Shown here: one piece after another, positions 13,326 through 25,720 of the stretch
Layout of the letters: each line of letters begins with the position of its first letter
How positions within the stretch are numbered: position 1 is the first letter of the stretch
Assembly (NCBI GenBank): GCA_000729835.1
Contig: JFHB01000033.1
Coordinates: 124,001 to 188,000 of the forward strand
Direction: 5' to 3'
Source: Atkinsonella hypoxylon
Lineage: Eukaryota > Ascomycota > Sordariomycetes > Hypocreales > Clavicipitaceae
Length of the DNA stretch: 64,000 bases
Program-made: the position numbers and the translations under genes
Notes under the pieces: generated by a model
What the model saw: only the letters and a program-made list of their open reading frames with translations
Database searches by the model: none
What the model was told of the DNA's origin: nothing

Positions 13326-15831
13326 TCATCGTCCAGCATTGGTTCCTGGGGTAATTGTCACTTTGGGCGACAAGCGGCTATTACCATCGTTGTCGACCAA
13401 CGTTGATTCATCTGTAAGAATTGCGGGATATCCTCGTTCATTTTTGGCCCGGCCTGTGGTTTCCGACTTGTCAACATGTTCTGCTTCCGCATCCTCCTTG
13501 CCTTCTTTCTTGACCTGTGAAAATGGTCTACTAATTATATCTCGAGCGGTGCTGATACCAACCTGATCTCCTTCACGGCTGTCCACCTGCTGAGAAGAGC
13601 CATCATCAAGGTTCACGCCAACTAGTTCCGCCAGGCTGCGAAAGTTGAATAGGGGTTCGCTGCCGGTATCACAATCGGCATCATTTCGAGACCCTGTACC
13701 GTCCGCCCCGGCGGCACCAGGCCCACTATGGCTTCCTAAAGGTGTGTCCGCTAGGGATGACCCCATCGAAGAGGCATTGCTCATTTGTCGTAGATGGGAA
13801 TTGCCTCTAGAACCACTAGCGGGAATGGGGAGAGCACTAGTAGTAGAGGTGCATCCGTTCAATGTTTCCCGAGGTCCACGGTCCACCCCTTTTCCTTTGT
13901 CGCCATTCTCGTCCTTATCTTCTAGCTCAGAAGAAGGCGGCTCATCTGCGCGCATGGCTTCTGACGCGCCTTGCATAGTTGCCTCGACTCTTAAAGCGCT
14001 TGCTCCACTATTTTCGCGCCTTCGACCGAGGCCAAGAGAAAGACTGCTGCCACTCGCGCCGCTAATGCTCCCTCCATAAGGGTCTATGCCCGCCTTCTTC
14101 TGAGCTTTCTTTTCTGCTTGTTGCCGCTTCTTTGCCTCTTTTCGCAGCGCCTTTTCTTCTTTTCGCTTGCGCTCCTCCTCAGCGGCCAGGGACAGTCGTA
14201 CAGCTTCCATAAACATCATATCCTCGAGCTCCTCCATACGAGTTCGACGATCACTCTCTGTGTCTCTATTCCCATTTCCGCTTCCAATGGCGTCTGTCTC
14301 GGCTGCTCCTCCAGTGCTACTGCTGCCTGGCTGCTCATTGCCGGGAGTGTTGGAGCCATTGCTTCTCCGTCCGAATCTTCCAGATCTCAGCATCGATCTG
14401 CTTTCCTGGGCCCCAACAAGGAACGCTGCTGTGTGTAAAGCTGTGGCTGCTGCTGCCCGCCGTGCCTGATGAGCACGAGCTGAGGCAAGTTTTGTGGCCC
14501 AGTCTGGTCGCACTCGATCTGTGGTGATAACATTGGGCGCATTGGCGGACAAACTATGAGTTCGTCTTCTACCGGCTGGCTGCGGTAATGGAGGCGAGAG
14601 TGTGGATTTCAGTGAGCTCTGAGAAGACATAGCTGTTGCGGAAGCAAAGTTTGAAGCATATGTTGAAAAAGCCAAACCTCTCCGGAATGGAGGTGGATCG
14701 TAGGTAACACCACATTCGGGTTGTTGGCAGTACGGACAAGCCGAGGGTTCCGAAATAAGCATTTCGGGTGGATCGTCCGGGTTGAGTCCTGCATTAGGAT
14801 CTCTAGCTTCGCCATTGGGATGATGCTCAGGTAAGTGAGGATCTGCTCTTTTGATTTGGACAAAACATTCGCTGCATATGGGCTGGTCGCAGCAGCGAGT
14901 TCGATTGAGGAAAGGTGGGTAGGATAAAAAGCAAATGGGACACTCAGATGCGTCTTTGTATAAGTAGACTTCAATGGGTTGGCCATTCACAAACGGATCG
15001 TGTGGTAGCATAATTTCCTTTGGTGTCAAGTCAGTAGACGAGGCATTGCGAGAGCCTATGCTTAGAGCTGCTGCTAAGGCCTTAGCTCTAGGTTTGATCG
15101 AGGAAGCCTTGGGGGGTACGGCAGATGTCGGTGATGGAATTCCTGAGCCAGGGGCGGAGCCACTGCGATCTGAGGCGGCGGAGGGCGTTCTAGGGCCCAT
15201 AGGCACCATCAAGTTCTGGAGTTGTTGGCCACTGGAACTTTCTGTCCGTGGAGGTGGCCTAGGCATAAGATCAGGATCAGGCGGCGCATCTGCGGCTGGT
15301 ATGGACAACCCACGAGCCGCGGCCACAAGCTGATGTTCCGCCCAACTGTCCGACCAGTCATTCAAACCACGCCAGAATGGAGCGAGCTTCCTTTCGATCT
15401 ATTGTGCGGAGCAAGAATATTAGCAGATACTTCAAGATTTAGACAAAGTTGTGAAATGTAAAAGCCAGGCATACTTGGAGCTGTCGGACAACCGGCTTGC
15501 TGAAATCTTCAGTTCCAGTATACACCCCCATTGTGACCAGGTACCCTCCGTCTACGTGCTCTTCTCGTATACTTCGTTCTCGCTCCCTGGCTCTTGCAAT
15601 GCGTTCTTTTTCTAACTTGCGAGCTTCTCTCTCTTGTCTGGTCTCCCGATGTTCGAATGGTGCATCTGGGCGGTCCCGGCCACGGTCGCGAGGAGGCTGT
15701 AAATTAAGAAGACCCCCTAAATCACCACGGCTCATGCGATTTCTTGATCTTCCCCTATCATTTCTTCTCGGATCAGTGAGGCCGTCGAGGCCGTCTCCTG
15801 CTCGAGATTCTTTCGCATTGGAGTTCCCCAT
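13326..15831 (-). CDS. sip5: SIP5-like RING-type zinc-binding protein
   Basis: Homologue of yeast Snf1-interacting protein 5, linked in yeast to Snf1-Reg1/Glc7 glucose signalling. Two exons (15831-15475, 15398-13326) with a phase-0 intron of 76 bp give 809 residues. It begins MGNSNAKESRAG, with a Gly at position 2 that could be myristoylated, then an Arg/Glu-rich charged stretch. The core is a RING-like Cys module: YKDASECPICFLSYPP, TRCCDQPICSECFVQIK, then after about 50 residues ACPYCQQPECGVTYDPP. This spacing is typical of fungal SIP5. The C-terminal half is Ser/Gly-rich and disordered, with a Lys/Glu coiled coil (EEERKRKEEKALRKEAKKR). The yeast protein is shorter; filamentous fungal ones are of this size. 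Regulation cannot be read from the sequence. Confidence 0.9.
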
Positions 15832-18496
15832 GATGGTCGACTCGGGCGATAAGATTATCGTGGGAGGATGGAGACTTTTTTAGTATCGAGACTTGGATCA
15901 GAAAAAAAAAAAGCAATGAATCGAGATTATATGGCCGGAATTTTTAGTTTAAATTGTACTAGAGGCCAGAATGTATTGCCAAAAGTCGACTTATCTGCAA
16001 AGCATAAGTTGTTAGGGACATTCCAAATAGTTCACTAGTCGGCGGGGTTACCGACAAGGACTTCGCTGGGTACTAGTGATCACAAAAAAAAAATAAGGGT
16101 AAAAACGAAGCATGCTCTGAAGAACACAAGAGGAGAAAACATACCCAGTACGACGCAACAATAATCGTTCTAGTCGGGGTAGACTAGGTTGATGTCGCAC
16201 GAGCAGGCATGTCGATATCGATAACAGATAATTGATATTAAGCACAACTTCCACCACTTGCAATCGGACCACTGTTCAAAGAATGATTGCTGTTGTCTTG
16301 CGAGGTTACGCTACATCGAGGACAGCGCAGGCTCTCGAGTACTCGACACCCCAGGAGGCAAAGGTCGATTCGTATTGTCAAGGTGAGTGGACCGAGAACG
16401 ATCAGTAACGATAGGGCCCGCAGGCTAGGGAGATGTTCTGGATGAAATACAAGACGAAGAAATTAATGGCAAGTTGCTGAAGATGCCGCTCAGGGTTAGT
16501 GACGTTGACGAGAAGAGGTCGAGAGACGACGCCAGGTGGGAAATAAAGTCGGCGGCTCGGAGCGTGAGGTGTCGTTGGTGTTCGTGTTGGTGACAGCGAG
16601 CGACCGCCACACGATTTGAGCTTGGAGTGGCGGAAGTGGACTCGCCAATTGGGGGAAAGACGGTGGGCTGACATGCTGGACAGTGGGACAGTGGTACAGT
16701 GAATGAGTGCGTATAGGTACACAGCTTACAGAGGAGTAGAGTGGACAGACTAAGTACATGTACTGTACGAAGGAGTACGGCGTTATAGTGCATTTGCGTT
16801 CGCATGGTGGGCAGGGCCCAGAAGTGCGCACCGTGCAGAGACAAGCCAAGCTCACCCGTTGACGTGCAAGTTGACTGCTCGACGAACAGCCAGCTTCGAT
16901 AGAAATACTGAACTGCACCCTAGGTGCCTTAGGTAAAACCTCCTATCTCTTTGATGCCGAGGCTGCACTCTCGTACCGACCCATTTTTTCAGCCAGTTAA
17001 GATCTCATAAGATAAGAAGATACTTTAAGATCTATAATAATTTAATCGGGCAAGAAGTATTTAGATACGCAAAGCTACATTATCTACTACCTAGGTATGT
17101 AAAACCAGGGGAGCAAAAGGATTACTCAAGTTCTCCCTGTGCATCAACACGGAAAAGTTGCACGTACGAGAGCGTAGAAGCCTTCTCAACATCAAAGAGA
17201 TTAGATTACTGTAAACACCTCATGCTAACTTACTCCGTCTAAGCCACCAAAGTCTCAGGGCAGGCCACGGCCACATGAATGAAAAAATAAAAATAAAATA
17301 AAAAATAAACAAAAGCCAGCTACATTTTCAGCGACACGCATATTAATACCACGTCGTTGCCCACAGCGTGACTGAGCTGCAGGCTCACCAGACTCACCAG
17401 GCTCAGTCACGTCGAAATCACAATCACGGATTATCTGACTCCATGAATGAAAACTCTATCTCGATAATGGAGCCCGGCCAGCAACAGATTAACCCCGCGA
17501 GCCACTACAATTTCTTCAGCCAACGCGGCGCTTGACATGCCAACGCACAATATCCACTTGGGCAGTGTCGACGAATGATAGCTAACATCCCCTCACCTTG
17601 CATGATAACAACACTTCAAACCCAACTAGTTTATGAATACCCTGACTTGGCATATCAATAACTATCGGTGATCTCAGCCCAAGTCGCATTCGCCGCTTCA
17701 CATTTGGGGTAATGGCTTCGTCAGGTCCATCAAACTACCCTATGTCGAAAAGATCGCATCAACTCTCATAACTGAGCTTGGCATCCACAGGCGCACCACA
17801 CCCGAGTTAGAATACTTGCTATCAGAGGAAGGAAAGATTGCTCTCTGCATCTATCAAGCAAATGGAATCGTCCCAGGCTGTCACATGTGCATGAGATCTG
17901 CAAGAACTTGGTCACGTCGTACCTGTTCTTGGTCTTTCGTATGCCAAGTAGGGTACAATCAGATATCGAACTGAACAAGAGAGATGCACGAGATTTCAAT
18001 ATCACCCTGAGAAGACGTCTCGTGACATGGAGATATCCGAAGCTGAGAAGGGTTAGTCGAGAAGGGTGCTCTAGGCCGTAGGCGACAGGCATCATCCGAG
18101 GTTGCCGATTGGCACGTAGTATCATCCTGAGAAAATCCAAACGCTCGAATTGCTTGACTGAAGATAGAATGGTTCGTCTTTAAAGAAACGCTTGCTTCTG
18201 TGGGCGGGGGGCATATGATTCTTATCGAGCAAAAGCAACTGCTCATTTACCAATATTCGAATTTCCTGGATGTGATAGAAAAGCAAGGTTTGAAATCACA
18301 AATATCCTGGTTCAGTAAAATATGGTCAGGCAAAAAAAGTCCCAAGTAATATTTCTATGTCATATAACCTCATCACTATTGTTCATAAAATCAGACTCCT
18401 CTAATGAGCCTTTCGCTTACACACTTATATGAGAGAAATGTTGATGGCCCGCTCTAATCTCTATAACCTCCGCTTCACGCACACTACCATCACCCC
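15832..18496. other. Long non-coding interval
   Basis: 2.7 kb with no convincing gene. It has an A10 tract near 15902, AT-rich patches around 17000-17100 and 17280-17310, and TACCTAGGTA/CCTTAGGTA-type motifs near 16921 and 17090. Short ORFs lack coding character. Confidence 0.6.
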
Positions 18497-20776
18497 TCAC
18501 CTTCGTGGTGCCCAGGCCTGTAGCCATTCCCTCATCTTGACAAGGTTTCCTTTCTCCGCCTCTGCCGCGCCAATACACCACTCTAGCTCCCACACCTTCT
18601 CCGTGGCAAGCAGCTCAGCAAGTTTTCTCCTCTTCTGGTTCGTCTCGTCCACGCAAAAGTACATGTTGCCCTCTGTTGTACCAATCTGTTCCAGCAGTGG
18701 CTTCACAAGCGGCAAAAATGCCGAATTAGAGGAACCCTTGGCTTCCAATCCTGCATTTGCCCGGCCCGTTTTACACCATTCATTGGTACAGTGAGACTTG
18801 CGACACCCAGTCATCATCTGTCCGAGGTACCTTCTCTCGATTCGTCTGCGTAGGGCTTTGTTTTCGGGATCATGCATGCTGACGTATAGTGGTCCAAAAC
18901 ATATCGAGCAAAGACCAATGTCATTGCCTGGCACCTGCCCTTGAGATGTCCCTGCACCGATCTGTCCCTTCGGACCTACACCATGGAGTGTCCTTCCGCA
19001 GTTTGTATTGCGGCATACGGCAGGCTTTTCTCGAGTCACTTTGTCAAGTTCATGATGCTTCATGTGTGTCTCCATGTCACGTAGTCGAACGATCTTGTCG
19101 CACAGGTGGCATTCAGTCGTGCGGGCTCCGTCCGCAAGCTCGTGGGCGGTTAGGCTAGAGAGAACCACTTCTGGTGATGGATTGAAGGGATCACCTTCTT
19201 GGGGAACTTCCAAGTGACAGAATTGACAGAGAATCAACTTTTCGGGACACACAGATGTGCGATGCCGGGCCAAGTCTGCGAGGGAGTTTGTGGAGAAGTC
19301 GCAATCTTGACATTGGCGGTCCTGATGGAAAATGTTGTCGTGCTTGTTTTTGCTGAAAAGGGAGTTGCCTTCGGCTGTGTCATAAGGGCAATGCCAATGA
19401 ATACTCCACGCTTCAGAGTCCCTTTTGAATACAGCATGACATTTTGGACAAGTAACGTTATTCCTTCTGCAGAAACTTTCGTGAAGAATCATTGTCCTTT
19501 TAGGAACCCACTGACAGCAGTTTTTGCACTGATCTTCGTCAACATTATGCTCAGCACTTTGCAGCTCCCTGTCGTTATTCACAACTTGAGGACCCAGCTT
19601 AGCTCTTATCGTGAACGACGTAGCCTCGGATGTTTCTTCGTCTCCAAACGCAAACTTATGAACCGAAATTAGTATCGATTCAGTGTCGTTTAATTCACTG
19701 TTCGATTGGGAGATCGTGATCGTTTTGACGCCATGCTGAGCAGGGGAAAAATTTCCAAAGACATGTGTTGTTGCTCTCGGTGCCGCTCTCTGTCTAGACG
19801 ATCGAGGTGTGACGAATAGATCCAAGCTATCTTCTTGCTCTATGTCGCTTAAAGTGATGCTGAGAGTTTGCGACCGATCCCAGGACGGTAGCACATAGTC
19901 GACATATCCTCCTGTCCGGACCTTGCCCGCAACATCTTTCCATATGTCAAGCTCGCCGCCCTGTATGATCCCACCATCCATAGAGTTCTGGGATTGCGTC
20001 ATTATACGTCGTATAGTCTCTCGAGCCTGTTCCTCATTGAGCGCCTCGATATCCACTTCCAGATCCGTGTCGACAACGCAGATGCCTTCGCCGTCAGGAG
20101 ACAGCTTATCTACAAGGAACTTGAACGTCTCACCCTTGGCACCATTTACTAGAAGAATTGAGTTTCTTGTCAGGCAAGTAAAATGTTCTCGAAGATGTCT
20201 CTCTAATAATGATTTCCAGTCATCGGAATTGTAGCCTGCCTCCAGAGGGCGTAGCCTCGCATATGTGCCTTTCGGGACGGTTGTCGCGTGTACTACTAAG
20301 TGTAAAGAATTCGAAGACGTTGTTATTTCCTGGTCAGAAATATCAACAGCCATGCTATTCTTCGACAAATCGTCATTTTTGACAGTCAGTTGTTCAGAAT
20401 CTATACCCAGCGCTTCGACAAGAAACGAGCTCATGCCAATGGTTCCCGCCTCGGCCGAGAATTCTCTAATTCCAGCAAATACAACATTTCCATTTTGTTT
20501 ATTCACGATTCGAAAGGTGAGCGGCTGCGGAAGTTGCTGGTGATGATCGGCTGCAAAGCCATTTGATCGATATGGGTTCGACCGATCCCAGGCAGTGAAG
20601 CTCGATGTCGATGTCGGTTGTGATGGCGCTGCTGCTAAAAGTTGCTCTAATGCGGATTGAGGGAGGATAATTTTGTCTCCAGATAAGTTCTTTACTGAGG
20701 CGGCCTCAGGGTCAAGAACATGGAAAGAGGCTGACCACCATGTACCGGGAGGCTCTGACATGTTTGTTGCTGCCAT
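18497..20776 (-). CDS. UFD1-domain protein with C2H2/TRAF-like zinc fingers
   Basis: Intronless, 759 residues. The N-terminal third follows the UFD1 fold, the double-psi barrel used with Cdc48/p97: IILPQSALEQLL, PLTFRIVNKQNGNVVFAG, MSSFLVEALGI and VPKGTYARLRPLEAGY, then DWKSLLERHLREHFTCL. After a linker of about 200 residues comes a run of zinc-finger-like pairs: CKNCCQWVPKRTMILHESFC, CPKCHAVFKRD, CQDCDFSTNSLADLARH, CQFCHLEV and CHLCDKIVRLRDMETHMKHH. A C-terminal Cys-rich module follows (CSICFGPLYVSM, CRKSHCTNEWCKTG). Canonical Ufd1 is about 350 residues and lacks these fingers, so this is a paralogous fungal fusion, not the core Ufd1-Npl4 subunit. A role in ubiquitin-dependent turnover is inferred from the domain only. 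Confidence 0.85.
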   Translation of the reverse strand: MAATNMSEPPGTWWSASFHVLDPEAASVKNLSGDKIILPQSALEQLLAAAPSQPTSTSSFTAWDRSNPYRSNGFAADHHQQLPQPLTFRIVNKQNGNVVFAGIREFSAEAGTIGMSSFLVEALGIDSEQLTVKNDDLSKNSMAVDISDQEITTSSNSLHLVVHATTVPKGTYARLRPLEAGYNSDDWKSLLERHLREHFTCLTRNSILLVNGAKGETFKFLVDKLSPDGEGICVVDTDLEVDIEALNEEQARETIRRIMTQSQNSMDGGIIQGGELDIWKDVAGKVRTGGYVDYVLPSWDRSQTLSITLSDIEQEDSLDLFVTPRSSRQRAAPRATTHVFGNFSPAQHGVKTITISQSNSELNDTESILISVHKFAFGDEETSEATSFTIRAKLGPQVVNNDRELQSAEHNVDEDQCKNCCQWVPKRTMILHESFCRRNNVTCPKCHAVFKRDSEAWSIHWHCPYDTAEGNSLFSKNKHDNIFHQDRQCQDCDFSTNSLADLARHRTSVCPEKLILCQFCHLEVPQEGDPFNPSPEVVLSSLTAHELADGARTTECHLCDKIVRLRDMETHMKHHELDKVTREKPAVCRNTNCGRTLHGVGPKGQIGAGTSQGQVPGNDIGLCSICFGPLYVSMHDPENKALRRRIERRYLGQMMTGCRKSHCTNEWCKTGRANAGLEAKGSSNSAFLPLVKPLLEQIGTTEGNMYFCVDETNQKRRKLAELLATEKVWELEWCIGAAEAEKGNLVKMREWLQAWAPRR

Positions 20777-23700
20777 TCAAGAAGCACCACCAGACGATGC
20801 GATGTGGGGTTAATGTACTGTTACTGGTGTAGGACGAAAAGTACGCGATCGGGCCCCAAGGCATGGAAAACGTATCACGTAAAATTCGACATATTCCAAT
20901 CGTATGATGTAACTTTCTCGGTCATGAAAGACCACAATCATGGTCTGATCAGTATCAGATGAAGATAAGCCAGCCATGGAATCGCAAGGTTCCTGATGGA
21001 TATTATGTCACCACAAAATGCTCAGTCAGCGGCTTCTGCCAAATTCCATGGTGGGCGTACAGGTAACTCCGCCATCACGTGCTGTGGTCTCCCCAAGCGG
21101 ACTAGACCAACAACTTGACTTGGTCACTCACTGTTTTCAGAATCGCAATGTACCCCGATAATGCATGAATGTGGGGCACAAATAATACACGTAGCAGCAT
21201 TCAAGACTGTTGATCCCACTGGTGTTTAATTAACAGCCTTAGCAAAGAGCAGTCTCACCCCCGATGTAGGATCGCGCCGCGCCGCCTAATGGATGAGCCA
21301 CTCCCCCCGGCGATCTCGGTTCCACAGGTTCCGGACAGCCAAAAGTGCTTGGGGAAACTTGCTGTAACGCCGTAAGTCCGTTGCGGTCGGATATAAGGTA
21401 TACCTTTGATGTGTTCAAATTCGTGCCGGATCTGGACAGAATTGAGCCTTGACCCTCGGCTTTCCTGGGACAAGTCGCAGCGATAGCACCATCACTCTGC
21501 AAGATTTCATATATTACTCATCCCCACATGCTTTGCCAGCTTTGGCAAGGGACGATGAGATAGCCAGCGGAGCAGTTATTCTCCATGCCCGCAAAAGGAA
21601 TTCGGGGCAACCCGATTTGCGCTTCAAAGATGCAATCCGGAGGCAGATGATGGCTGTCACGATCGGCCTAGCCTAACTGTTACGGTTGTCGAAAGCCGTC
21701 TTGCTCGATCGAGGTCTGCTGTCCAGATTTTGGTAAGACCAGCAGAGAAATGGATAAGAAAGGGACAAGCAAACAGAAAAAAAGAAAAACCACTTGTAAA
21801 ATAATTCAAAGATATGATTATATGTATCGAGGTACCCAAATAAGCACTTGATGCCTTTGACGAGGTACAGGTGTAATTGACCGATGCTTGGCGCCTACCA
21901 AGGTAGGATCCCTCTCTACCAATTTGAATGGCCCGGACCCCTTGACCAAAGTAAACAGTAACAATCTACTAAGTAGGTGTTTTGCAGGGTTGACCTAATA
22001 CAATAAGAGGTCTTGTTCTAAGATCTTGTGAAACTTTCCTAATACTTGAGCCAATCACGTAAAAAGTAGTAAGATCAAAGTCACCTAATTTCGTCACTAA
22101 GCATAATTAGCTATTTATTACCCGCGAAGCAATAAAGTAATTTTGCCTATCGTGTTAAGCGTCGAATGTCCCTCTGTAAGTAACTTTGTAAAATAAAACA
22201 AGGGTGAAATTGTACAATGCTTCCCCTGAATAATCGACGCTTATCACGCTACGCGAAATTACTACATAAATTTTGTAGGTAATTAGGCTGGAACGGTTAG
22301 TCGTGAAATTACTCCGTAGAGATACTTTAATACAGCTTGCTTTTGTATGATTGGCTGAAGTACTGTTATGTCACAAGAGAACCTGGAAAGGTGACTTTTT
22401 ATTGGCTGAAATAGCCCTGGTAAAGTACTAGGTACTTAGGTAGATTTAAAATCATCCGGGGGTTACATTATGCGAAAGTACACTAGCGACCGCTCCGTTG
22501 TTAACTTGACCTTTTAGCTCGAGGCTATGCATACACGTGCCTGACAATTTATACGAGCCTGGAAGGCGCGACGCGTTATTGCTAGTGGCCTGAGGGCTGC
22601 TCCCTTTTTTTCGCGTTAAACTAAGGAACGCTCGGACCAATCACGTATCAGCCAACGTCCTCGTTCAGGTGTACATGAGAAAGTATTACGTCCGTATCTC
22701 CTTGGAGACGATAAGGGTCTAGGCCAGGTACTCTCGCGACCCACAGCCTCCTTGGTGCGCGTGCGTGAAACTTCGAGAGAATACTTCCAGTCGCCGCTTA
22801 AGATATGGGACTATGACGTAGCTTTTTGTAGCCTGGATGCCTATAGCTAGGTACCTACCTAAGCTAGACCCTTCTTGCTCACCGTTGACTTCACCCTAGC
22901 CTCACCTAGCATTGCATGACCGCCTGTGCTGACATCCTCCTAGCGCCCACGCACCACAACGCTGTGGAGATGCTGGGCTTGGCGAGATACTGTAGTTGAG
23001 ATTCATTGACTTGGTCATCCTGATTGGCTGACAAACTGATTGATAACTAGACTGACAGATTTTGGGTTGACCCCCAGTTACCAGACTCTAATATTCGCCG
23101 CCAACCGCTGCTGGCACAGCCCGCCTCTTGTAGTACACCCAATTCGAGGGACACTCGCGTCCGAATGAGCCGATAAGTGGCCTGGGTCACTCTTTCCGTT
23201 CGATGCATACCGCCACCATTCAGGCTTTGATTCCTGAGGCAATGACTGACACTGAGACACCGAGACACTGAGATCCCCCATACTCCGTATAAACCGTCTA
23301 TATCTGGGCTGTGCCCATGCATTATTAATCTCATCTTTCCAAAACAAAATCGTTTCTGCCAAGTATCGAGCCTCGCACGCCGCCACGTAAACGGTTCGAC
23401 GCGACCTGCCATCCCTGTCAGTGTCGTCGATTATGCCAAGCTCAACCCCAGCGCTGTTTCACTTTTGAAAGAGACATATTCATTCGCCCTGGCCGCGTTC
23501 GAGCAACGGAATGAACTGTGACACCCTCCCCGGTCTGGCAAGGTTACGTGACGCTCGTGGTATGACAGGCCTTTAGATAACCTTACGAGGCATCTCTATT
23601 CCCTTGATCCACCTAGATTAGACATGCAACCCTCAACTGGCTAGATTATCTTATTTATTTTGTCTAGCCTTCCTCCTTCACGCTGGCTACATCACTTGTG

Positions 23701-23947
23701 CTATCGGCATAATTATTTTCTTCAGTCATCGTTAACAACACCACCCACAACGTTGATTAGCAGAGTCTGGTAACTCGCTTCAGCAGCAGCTTACTCGAGA
23801 CATTGCTCTGTCCCTAGTTGTTACGTTGCGGCGTCGATTGCCTTACGGACGTCCTCCGACACTTATTACACTGAGATTGGGTTATCCCCAGACTATCACT
23901 CTTTCTCCCTCTGGCCAACTCTTCATAGTGTGACCTGGCAGCCTGAC
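20777..23947. other. Long AT-rich intergenic interval
   Basis: 3.2 kb between the divergent UFD1-like and F-box genes. The part 21900-22450 is AT-rich with many TACCTAGGTA-like motifs. It contains an imperfect inverted repeat listed separately. No gene is supported. Confidence 0.6.
22138..22261. repeat. Imperfect terminal inverted repeat (MITE-like or hairpin)
   Basis: Arms 22138-22165 and 22234-22261 are inverted copies with about 23 of 28 bases matching; the best core is GTGTTAAGCGTCGA against TCGACGCTTATCAC. The arms enclose 68 bp without an ORF. No clear target-site duplication was found. Confidence 0.45.
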
Positions 23948-25720
23948 ATGAGCCAAGCTACCGTCAACGGTCAAACGCGTGAAGAGCTTGAGATAGTTAT
24001 ATCTCTGTTCGATGTCCTCCACAACTCTCTAATTCTCCGTCACATTGCACCCTACCTTTCAATTTACAGCCTTCTTCAACTCTCTGCCACAAGTAAAGAT
24101 TTCCGATCTCTTATCTACAGCACGCCTGGCATATTTCGTCATCTTGATCTTAGTCGACTCAAGAAGGCCAAATTCGACGTCAATCCCATAGATAATGGTG
24201 GAGAAGTATGGCGAAACGCTCAACTAGACGAGAATTTGACCGAAGATGAGTGAGTGTATAACCAACAGGACGGAAACCGTTGCCGAAACGAACGCTAACC
24301 ATGGACAGTTTTTACTCCGGACCCTTGAGAGGAATTTTCAGCGCCTTACGACGGCAGAACATCCTCCAAGATGTCCAAACCTTGATCCTTGATGGTCTAT
24401 CAGTGACATCTGACCTGTGCAATGAGATTATCAATGACCCCTCATACAGCGTCCGCATTCTATCTATTCGCGACGTGAAGAACCTTAATCAGGCTGAGCT
24501 TCGCGGAGCCTTGCAGTTTGCCTGCCGACCAAGCCGACCCGAGAACTCTCCCAGGCTCAAAGCCCTGTACGTGTTTGGACGCAACGAGGCCAGCCTCGAG
24601 ACGGCCAGTGGCTCGGTTGGCACGAGCTTGAATCGTAAAAGCCTGCAAGCCTTGACCACTCCATTGCAACAAGATGGCGAGGATTGGTGGTCCAAAAAGG
24701 GGCGCATTATTACGCGCCCAATTTCGATGGATTGGATCAATTGCATGTTAGCATGCCAGGGCATCATTACCTTTGATGCAGTTCTCTGCCACGGTCCTCG
24801 ACACAGAAACTCGCCTGTCTTTGGGCGACCACTTATAATGGCAGACAGCGCGCCAGCCGTGGCGACCCATGCTGTTGGCCGATGTGATGGATGTGGAAAG
24901 GCGCCAGAGGGCCTGGTGCTGCAGTCTTCTTCGGCGACCAGTCTTCCACTGCTTAGCCCAGTCCCTATCATGACGTCTTCTATTCGTGGAGCGACATGTC
25001 CATCTCAACCAGGCCAATCATTCGTTCCACGATGTGGCGACTGCCTCAGAGAACGGTATTGTGCCTGCTGCTACAAGTGGTGGTGCGAGTCATGCTACCA
25101 GCTACCAGGTCAAGGTCAGGTTCCTGGAGTAAATGATTTCATCGTCGTGGACGACGAAGATAGTGTGGCAAATTTCGCACAAATGCTGGACTTGCAGGAA
25201 ACTGCACCTAAGATAAAGGTACGACGAAATGCTTGGTTTCGATGCTCAGCAGCTCGAGTTGCCGCATCAAACAACGGGTCGGATTTTGCCATGAGACAAA
25301 AGGGCGACGGCTTAGTGGCATCAATTGACCTAACCAACGTATCAAGCATATTTTTTTACCTAAAATCTACGTCCCTCTGCTCATTTGGCAACGGTGATGC
25401 TTTTCATATATTCTGGAAGTTTGCTGATGGATGAATGTTAGAATCGACTCTCAAAAAGCTGCTGGGAATGCGGCAACAATGTAAGCATCCGATGATGGTA
25501 TATGAAAGAACCTGAAGCTAATGTTCGCTAGTGCGATGCGTGCATCGGTAAGACACAACGAGTCTGCAAGAAATGCTGCGCAGGATATTGCACTGTTCAT
25601 AATGAGGGCTCATCTTTTGAATTTGTAAGTTTGGCTGCCTGGATTTTATTGGTCCGTTCTAATATCTCTTGATAGTGTGACTGGTGTGTCTCCCGTGGTA
25701 GAAGCTTGAGCCGACAGTAA
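23948..25720 (+). CDS. F-box protein with C-terminal Cys-rich zinc module
   Basis: Candidate SCF ubiquitin-ligase receptor of 462 residues. Exons: 23948-24249, 24309-25218, 25442-25480, 25532-25624, 25676-25720; all phases agree. The F-box-like region is at about residues 16-55 (FDVLHNSLILRHIAPYLSIY then LLQLSATSKDFRSLIYSTPG). The middle has an LRR-like stretch (LQDVQTLILDGLSVTSDLCN). Near residue 290 there is a Cys cluster (CDGCGKAPEG; CGDCLRERYCACCYKWWCESC), and the last three small exons add CWECGNN, CDACIG, CKKCCAGYC and CDWC. Thus the zinc module is assembled across four exons. The third intron, 25219-25441 (223 bp), is open in frame; if retained the protein would end at 25434, losing the last Cys pairs. 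Start chosen at MSQATVNG, the first ATG in frame. Confidence 0.82.

Noticed and set aside
16283..16383. Short plus-strand ATG frame ending in a GTGAGT donor-like site
   Set aside because: One alternative frame looks weakly ribosomal-protein-like (DTPGGKGRF), but there is no convincing downstream exon.
23047..23412. 121-codon minus-strand ORF upstream of the F-box gene
   Set aside because: No recognisable domain, overlaps a second ORF of similar length in another frame, and lies in probable promoter DNA.
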